This document shows positions 59,856-64,000 of a stretch of DNA of 64,000 bases, in pieces. This stretch comes from Clostridiales bacterium (GTDB lineage: Bacteria > Bacillota > Clostridia > Oscillospirales > Oscillospiraceae), in contig JAJUHC010000014.1 in assembly GCA_029268065.1 (NCBI GenBank), positions 1 to 64,000 of the forward strand, written 5' to 3'. Below the pieces are notes generated by a model, which worked only from the letters and a program-made list of their open reading frames with translations, was not told where the DNA came from and did not search any database. The stretch's first letter is position 1. The number at the start of each line of letters is the position of its first letter. The position numbers and the translations under genes were made by a program.

Positions 59856-61278
59856 TATCAAGATATTTGATATTAAGAACAGCGTCCAGTTCAAATTCGC
59901 CGCGGGCTATGTCGTTCTGATCGTATTGCTGCTGATTATTATGAACACCTATCCCGTCAGCATGTCGAGGAACCTTGCTTTCACCTCGAAGAAGAATTCG
60001 ATGCAGAACCAGGCCTCTATTATCGCGTCCTCGCTTTCGGAGCTCGGAACCCTGTCGGCAAACGACGTGCCGAAGATAATGAGCATGATACAGGACGTGA
60101 ACCTGACCCGCATAATAATAACGGATTCCGAGGCGAGGATCCTGTACGATACCGCGGGTACCGAGGCCAGCCTGGGCAAGTACGCGGTTTTTGCCGAGAT
60201 CGCCCGCGCCCTGGACAACAAGGACGTATTTTATTCCGAATTCAGGAACCGCGCGTTCATGAGCCGCGAGGCTATGCCCATAAGGTACAGGGGAACCACT
60301 ATCGGAGTGGTGTATCTTTACGATTTCGATACGGATCAGGCCTCGCTCATAGAGAACATACAGAGCAACATGATGAAGGTGTCATACGTTATCTGTGCAT
60401 TTTCACTGCTGCTGGCCATCGTTTTCTCATGGGTCCTGACCAAGCGCATAAGCCATCTGCTGAGCGCGATAAGGACTGTCCGCGAGGGAAATTACGATTA
60501 TGTTATTGACGTGAAGGGCAAGGACGAGCTGGCGCAGCTGGGCAACGAGCTTAACATTATGGCCGAGCGCCTCAAGACCACCGACGAGATGCGGCGCAGA
60601 TTCGTTTCCGACGCCTCGCATGAGCTTAAAACCCCGCTTGCCGCGATCAAGCTTTTGAGCGACAGCATAGTCCAGAACGAAATGGACACGGGAACAATAA
60701 GGGATTTCGTAAACGATATCGGCAAGGAAGCCGACAGGCTCGTAAAGATAACCGAGGACCTCCTCAGCATAAGCAAGCTTGAAGGCAAGAAAAAAACGGA
60801 GCCTTACAGAATCGATATGCGAGACGTCGTGGTGCAGTCCCTGCAGATGCTCAATCTGCTTGCCGAAAACGGCGGCATTACCATACAGCATGAGCTTGAC
60901 CAGGGCTGCTTTGTGCTCGCCACCGAGGACGATCTGCATCAGATAGTATTCAACCTTATTGAAAACGCCATCAAATACAACGAGAGAGGCGGAAGCGTCA
61001 GAGTGCGCCTCGCCAAGACGGACGAATACGTGCTGTTCATTACCGAGGATACCGGGGTCGGCATTCCTGAAGAGGACCTGCCGTTTATTTTCGACCGCTT
61101 TTACAGAGTGGACAAGGCGCGTTCAAGAGAGGCGGGCGGAAGCGGACTCGGCCTTTCCATTGTCAAGGACGCCGTCCTGCGCTACGGGGGAACGGTGGAG
61201 GCGAGCTCAAGGGAAGAGGGCGGCAGCAGGTTCATCGTCAGATTTCCGCGCCTTAAGAAAGGGGCGGACGACGAGTGA
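59833..61278 (+). CDS. Sensor histidine kinase
   Basis: A 481-residue membrane kinase: TM1 near residues 20-40, an extracytoplasmic sensing part, TM2 near residues 178-198, HAMP, then HisKA (SDASHELKTPLAAIKLL) and HATPase (NLIENAIKYNERGG, DTGVGIPEEDLPFIFDRFYR, GGSGLGLSI). The start is uncertain. TTG 59833 lies directly on a GGGGAG stretch, while ATT 59839 and 59842 are better spaced, and no ATG precedes TM1. It pairs with the overlapping response regulator. The GerM lipoprotein follows and may be a target or accessory. Confidence 0.93.
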   Translation: MVIISKTNIKIFDIKNSVQFKFAAGYVVLIVLLLIIMNTYPVSMSRNLAFTSKKNSMQNQASIIASSLSELGTLSANDVPKIMSMIQDVNLTRIIITDSEARILYDTAGTEASLGKYAVFAEIARALDNKDVFYSEFRNRAFMSREAMPIRYRGTTIGVVYLYDFDTDQASLIENIQSNMMKVSYVICAFSLLLAIVFSWVLTKRISHLLSAIRTVREGNYDYVIDVKGKDELAQLGNELNIMAERLKTTDEMRRRFVSDASHELKTPLAAIKLLSDSIVQNEMDTGTIRDFVNDIGKEADRLVKITEDLLSISKLEGKKKTEPYRIDMRDVVVQSLQMLNLLAENGGITIQHELDQGCFVLATEDDLHQIVFNLIENAIKYNERGGSVRVRLAKTDEYVLFITEDTGVGIPEEDLPFIFDRFYRVDKARSREAGGSGLGLSIVKDAVLRYGGTVEASSREEGGSRFIVRFPRLKKGADDE

Positions 61279-62162
61279 AAAGACTTGCGGCGTTTATACT
61301 CCTTGCTTCTTTGATTTTCTCGATGACCGGCTGCGCGTCCGAAAGCCGGAATTTCTCCTCCGTAACCGTCTACTATCCTTATGAAAGCAACCTTCAGAAC
61401 AGAAGCCTCTCCATAGGCTACGAAACAAGGACTGTTTTGAACGCCGACAATCTTAAGGCCGCCGTGGAGGCGCTGTCGGAGAGCCCTGCAAATTCCAGCA
61501 TGAGATCCATCTTCCCGGCGGAGGTTAAAATCCTGTCCTATAAGGTCGAGCAAAGCACAATAAACCTTGTAATGTCGGATGCCTACGCGGAGATGACGCC
61601 CGGCGCCAAGGCGGTGGCGAGAGCCTGCGTCGCTATGACGCTGTGCGGAATCGGGGGAATTGAAGATGTATCTATATTTGTGGGTGACATACCCGATATA
61701 AAGAACCTCAAGGCGCAGGACATACTGACGGAAAACACGAAGCTCAACCCGTACGAGGCCAGGATAAAGCTGTATTTTTCAAAGGGAACGGGTCTCGCCG
61801 CGGAATACCGTGACATTACCCTGGCAAAGGAGCAGCCTGCGGCCCATTATGTCATGCAGGAGCTGCTGAGGGGGCCGCAGAGCGGGGAGCTTTCCGCCGC
61901 GATACCCGGGGGGACCACGCTTCTGTCGCTGACGGTCAGCGGCGGGGTGTGCTCCGTCAATCTGTCCCATGAATTTCTGAACAACAAATCGAATTCCGAG
62001 ATGGCTGGCGAGCTCGCCGTATACTCGATAGTCAACACGCTTACGGCTATTTCGGGCGTCGCCAAGGTCCAGATACTTGTCAACGGTGAAAAGCTCTCAT
62101 CGTACCATAACGTAAACACATACTATCCTCTCTCGGCAAGAGACGATCTGATTATAAAATAA
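61275..62162 (+). CDS. GerMN-domain lipoprotein
   Basis: A 295-residue exported lipoprotein with a lipobox in FSMTGCASE. Two GerMN-type domains follow (about residues 35-150 and 165-280), each with the family pattern LYFSK..., YVMQELLRGP and VNLSHEF. GerM in Bacillus links the SpoIIIA-SpoIIQ complex; domains of this type also sit beside two-component systems. It starts GTG inside the kinase stop (GTGA), so it is co-translated with it. Confidence 0.9.
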   Translation: MKRLAAFILLASLIFSMTGCASESRNFSSVTVYYPYESNLQNRSLSIGYETRTVLNADNLKAAVEALSESPANSSMRSIFPAEVKILSYKVEQSTINLVMSDAYAEMTPGAKAVARACVAMTLCGIGGIEDVSIFVGDIPDIKNLKAQDILTENTKLNPYEARIKLYFSKGTGLAAEYRDITLAKEQPAAHYVMQELLRGPQSGELSAAIPGGTTLLSLTVSGGVCSVNLSHEFLNNKSNSEMAGELAVYSIVNTLTAISGVAKVQILVNGEKLSSYHNVNTYYPLSARDDLIIK

Positions 62163-62183
62163 CTGCGACGGGAAGTGCTTATC

Positions 62184-63458
62184 TTGAGTGAAATTAACAC
62201 CAAATGCGTGCAGGCGGGTTACTCGCCGAAATCGGGGGAGCCCAGGATCATCCCGATAATACAGAGCACGACTTTCAAATACGACACCAGCGAGGATATG
62301 GGCAAGCTTTTTGACCTTGAAGCCGAGGGATACTTTTATTCCCGCCTCTCCAATCCGACGAACGATTTTGTGGCCGCAAAAATCGCCGCGCTTGAGGGCG
62401 GCGCCGCGGCGATGCTGACTGGCTCGGGTCAGGCGGCTACGTTCTATGCGGTTTTCAACATTTGCTCCGCCGGGGACCATGTTATCGCCTCTACGGCGAT
62501 TTACGGGGGCACCTACAACCTGTTCGCCGTCACTATGAAGCGCATGGGCATAGAGTTTACCTTCGTTGACCCTGACTGCTCCGACGAGGAACTGGACTCG
62601 GCGTTTAAACCGAATACCAAGGCTGTGTTCGGAGAAACCATAGCGAATCCTTCCCTCAGGGTTCTGGACATAGAGCGTTTTGCCGCCGCGGCCCACAGGC
62701 ACGGCGTACCGCTCATAGTCGACAACACCTTCGCGACTCCCGTGAACTGCCGTCCCTTTGAATGGGGCGCCGATATCGTGACACATTCCACCACAAAGTA
62801 CATGGACGGGCACGCGGCGACTCTGGGCGGTGTGATCGTGGACAGCGGAAACTTCGACTGGGGAAGGTATCCCGACAAGTACCCCGGACTTACCGCTCCG
62901 GACGAAAGCTACCACGGAGTAGTATATACCTCGCGCTTCGGGAAGGCCGCGTATATAACCAAGGCGACAGTGCAGCTGATGCGCGACCTCGGCGCCGTTC
63001 AGGCTCCGCACAACGCCTTTCTCCTGAACCTCGGTCTTGAATCGCTTCACGTCCGCGTGCCGAGGCACTGCGAAAACGCGCAGGCGGCGGCGGAGTTTCT
63101 CGAACAAAACGACAAGATCGCATGGGTCAATTACTGCGGCCTAAAAAGCAGCAGATACTATGAACGCGCGAAAAAGTATCTGCCGAACGGCTCTTGCGGC
63201 GTCATCTCCTTCGGGATAAAGGGCGGCAGGGAGGCGGCGGAAAAATTCATGAAGAATCTGAAGCTCGCCGCGATAGTTACCCACGTCGCCGATGCGCGCA
63301 CCTGCGTGCTGCATCCCGCAAGCACTACTCACAGGCAGATGAACGAGGATGAGCTTATCGCCGCCGGCGTTCCGTCCGATCTTATCCGCCTTTCAGTGGG
63401 CATAGAGGATAAAAGGGACATAATCGGGGATCTTGAGCAGGCGCTCGCGGCCCTGTAA
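62184..63458 (+). CDS. O-acetylhomoserine sulfhydrylase/Cys-Met metabolism PLP enzyme
   Basis: A 424-residue gamma-family PLP enzyme. The Schiff-base lysine is in VTHSTTKYMDGH and FYSRLSNPTNDFVAAKIAALEGG is typical. Length and YPDKYPGLTAPDESYHGVVY favour O-acetylhomoserine aminocarboxypropyltransferase (MetY) over MetB. It would make homocysteine from O-acetylhomoserine and sulfide. TTG 62184 after GGGAAG is preferred; GTG 62175 is also open. Confidence 0.9.
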   Translation: MSEINTKCVQAGYSPKSGEPRIIPIIQSTTFKYDTSEDMGKLFDLEAEGYFYSRLSNPTNDFVAAKIAALEGGAAAMLTGSGQAATFYAVFNICSAGDHVIASTAIYGGTYNLFAVTMKRMGIEFTFVDPDCSDEELDSAFKPNTKAVFGETIANPSLRVLDIERFAAAAHRHGVPLIVDNTFATPVNCRPFEWGADIVTHSTTKYMDGHAATLGGVIVDSGNFDWGRYPDKYPGLTAPDESYHGVVYTSRFGKAAYITKATVQLMRDLGAVQAPHNAFLLNLGLESLHVRVPRHCENAQAAAEFLEQNDKIAWVNYCGLKSSRYYERAKKYLPNGSCGVISFGIKGGREAAEKFMKNLKLAAIVTHVADARTCVLHPASTTHRQMNEDELIAAGVPSDLIRLSVGIEDKRDIIGDLEQALAAL

Positions 63459-63472
63459 TTCGGGAGGACGCT

Positions 63473-63874
63473 TTGCAAAATTACTTCAATGTTAAGATGA
63501 GCGACGAGGAGATTGGCAAAATGAGCAGCCTTGGGCTCGCTCATTTGGGCGACGCCGTGTACGAGCTTATGGTTCGGGTCTGGCTCTGCGAGCACGGCAG
63601 ATGCACCTCCGCCGGCCTTCACAGGGCGGCGGTTGAATATGTGAGCGCACCGAAGCAGGCGGCGCTCGTAAATAAGCTCCTTCCGTTTTTTACGCAGGAG
63701 GAAAAGGACGTTTACAGGCGCGGGCGCAACGCCAAGGTCGGTTCCGTGCCTAAAAGCTCCCAACCTTCGGAGTACCATGCGGCTACGGGTCTCGAGTCGC
63801 TTATGGGGTACCTGTACCTGCACGGCAGGCTGGACAGGCTGAACGAACTCTTTGAAATAATGATGGAGGGCTGA
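63473..63874 (+). CDS. mrnC: Mini-ribonuclease 3
   Basis: A 133-residue RNase III catalytic domain without a dsRNA-binding domain: LGLAHLGDAVYELMVRVW holds the catalytic acid, and RRGRNAKVGSVPKS and YHAATGLESLMGYLYL complete the site. It matures 23S rRNA. It starts at TTG 63473 after a GGGAGG site. Confidence 0.95.
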   Translation: MQNYFNVKMSDEEIGKMSSLGLAHLGDAVYELMVRVWLCEHGRCTSAGLHRAAVEYVSAPKQAALVNKLLPFFTQEEKDVYRRGRNAKVGSVPKSSQPSEYHAATGLESLMGYLYLHGRLDRLNELFEIMMEG

Positions 63875-63876
63875 AA

Positions 63877-64000
63877 ATGCCTCTGGACGCGCTTTGCCTC
63901 ATGCCGGTCGCCGACGAAATACGGAAATCGGCGGAAGGAGCAAAAATAGATAAGATCCAACAGCCCGGCAAAAACGAAATCATATTCACTCTGCGGGGCA
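63877..64000 (+). CDS. rqcH: NFACT/RqcH protein, partial at the right edge
   Basis: The first 41 codons of a gene that runs off the window. MPLDALCLMPVADEIRK and KIDKIQQPGKNEIIFTLRG match the NFACT-N start of RqcH (Rqc2/fibronectin-binding protein A), which adds C-terminal Ala tails on stalled 50S subunits. GATGGAGGG lies upstream of ATG 63877. Confidence 0.85.
   Translation, partial: MPLDALCLMPVADEIRKSAEGAKIDKIQQPGKNEIIFTLRG

Overview
The window comes from an endospore-forming anaerobic Firmicute, most likely a moderately high-GC member of the Clostridia (Oscillospirales-like by general impression; this placement is inference). Sporulation genes (ylbJ, yqfC, yqfD, spoIVB, spo0A, a DacF-like carboxypeptidase, a GerM-domain lipoprotein), ferredoxin-linked 2-oxoacid oxidation, a membrane pyrophosphatase and the conserved phoH-ybeY-era-yqzL-recO-mutS2 block all fit. 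No rRNA, tRNA, CRISPR array, intact prophage or insertion sequence was recognised.

Layout. (1) 1-8.3 kb: an alpha/beta hydrolase, a LysR-type regulator and, divergent from the regulator, a compact operon with a URO-D-family protein, three tandem paralogous QueG/reductive-dehalogenase-like Fe-S proteins, a small unknown acidic protein and an FAD oxidoreductase. The first paralog appears to start at ATC or ATT. (2) 8.7-32.9 kb: a surface-glycan locus of 22 same-strand genes, mostly overlapping. It has a bacillosamine-like aminotransferase, sugar-phosphate transferase and acetyltransferase, an ATP-grasp/HAD/PIG-L/adenylate-ligase/ACP module, a DAHP synthase, a CDP-sugar branch (rfbF, rfbG, rfbH and a TPP enzyme like YerE), a NeuB-cupin fusion, an SDR, a C-methyltransferase, glycosyltransferases, a pyruvyltransferase, a polymerase, a flippase and a Gfo/Idh oxidoreductase. 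(3) 33.0-34.8 kb: an acyl-CoA synthetase behind a structured leader that ends in an intrinsic terminator. (4) 34.9-46.3 kb, minus strand: membrane pyrophosphatase, P-loop ATPase, a VOR/KOR-type operon, a ParA-like ATPase, a hairpin-rich non-coding repeat, two CNNM/CorC-type membrane proteins, a small Cys protein and YlbJ. (5) 46.4-64 kb: sporulation and housekeeping genes, HPr, spoIVB-spo0A, an orphan gene, a D-Ala-D-Ala carboxypeptidase, a small ComEA-like protein, a two-component system, a GerM lipoprotein, an O-acetylhomoserine sulfhydrylase-like enzyme, Mini-RNase III and the start of rqcH.

The parts most likely to hold undescribed biology are the LysR-linked URO-D/tri-Fe-S/FAD operon, the glycan locus that combines an ACP-ligase module with a CDP-branched-sugar branch, the leader RNA near 33.1 kb, and the array of perfect hairpins near 42.1-42.4 kb. 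Start codons were adjusted by ribosome-binding site and paralog comparison where the sequence supported it.
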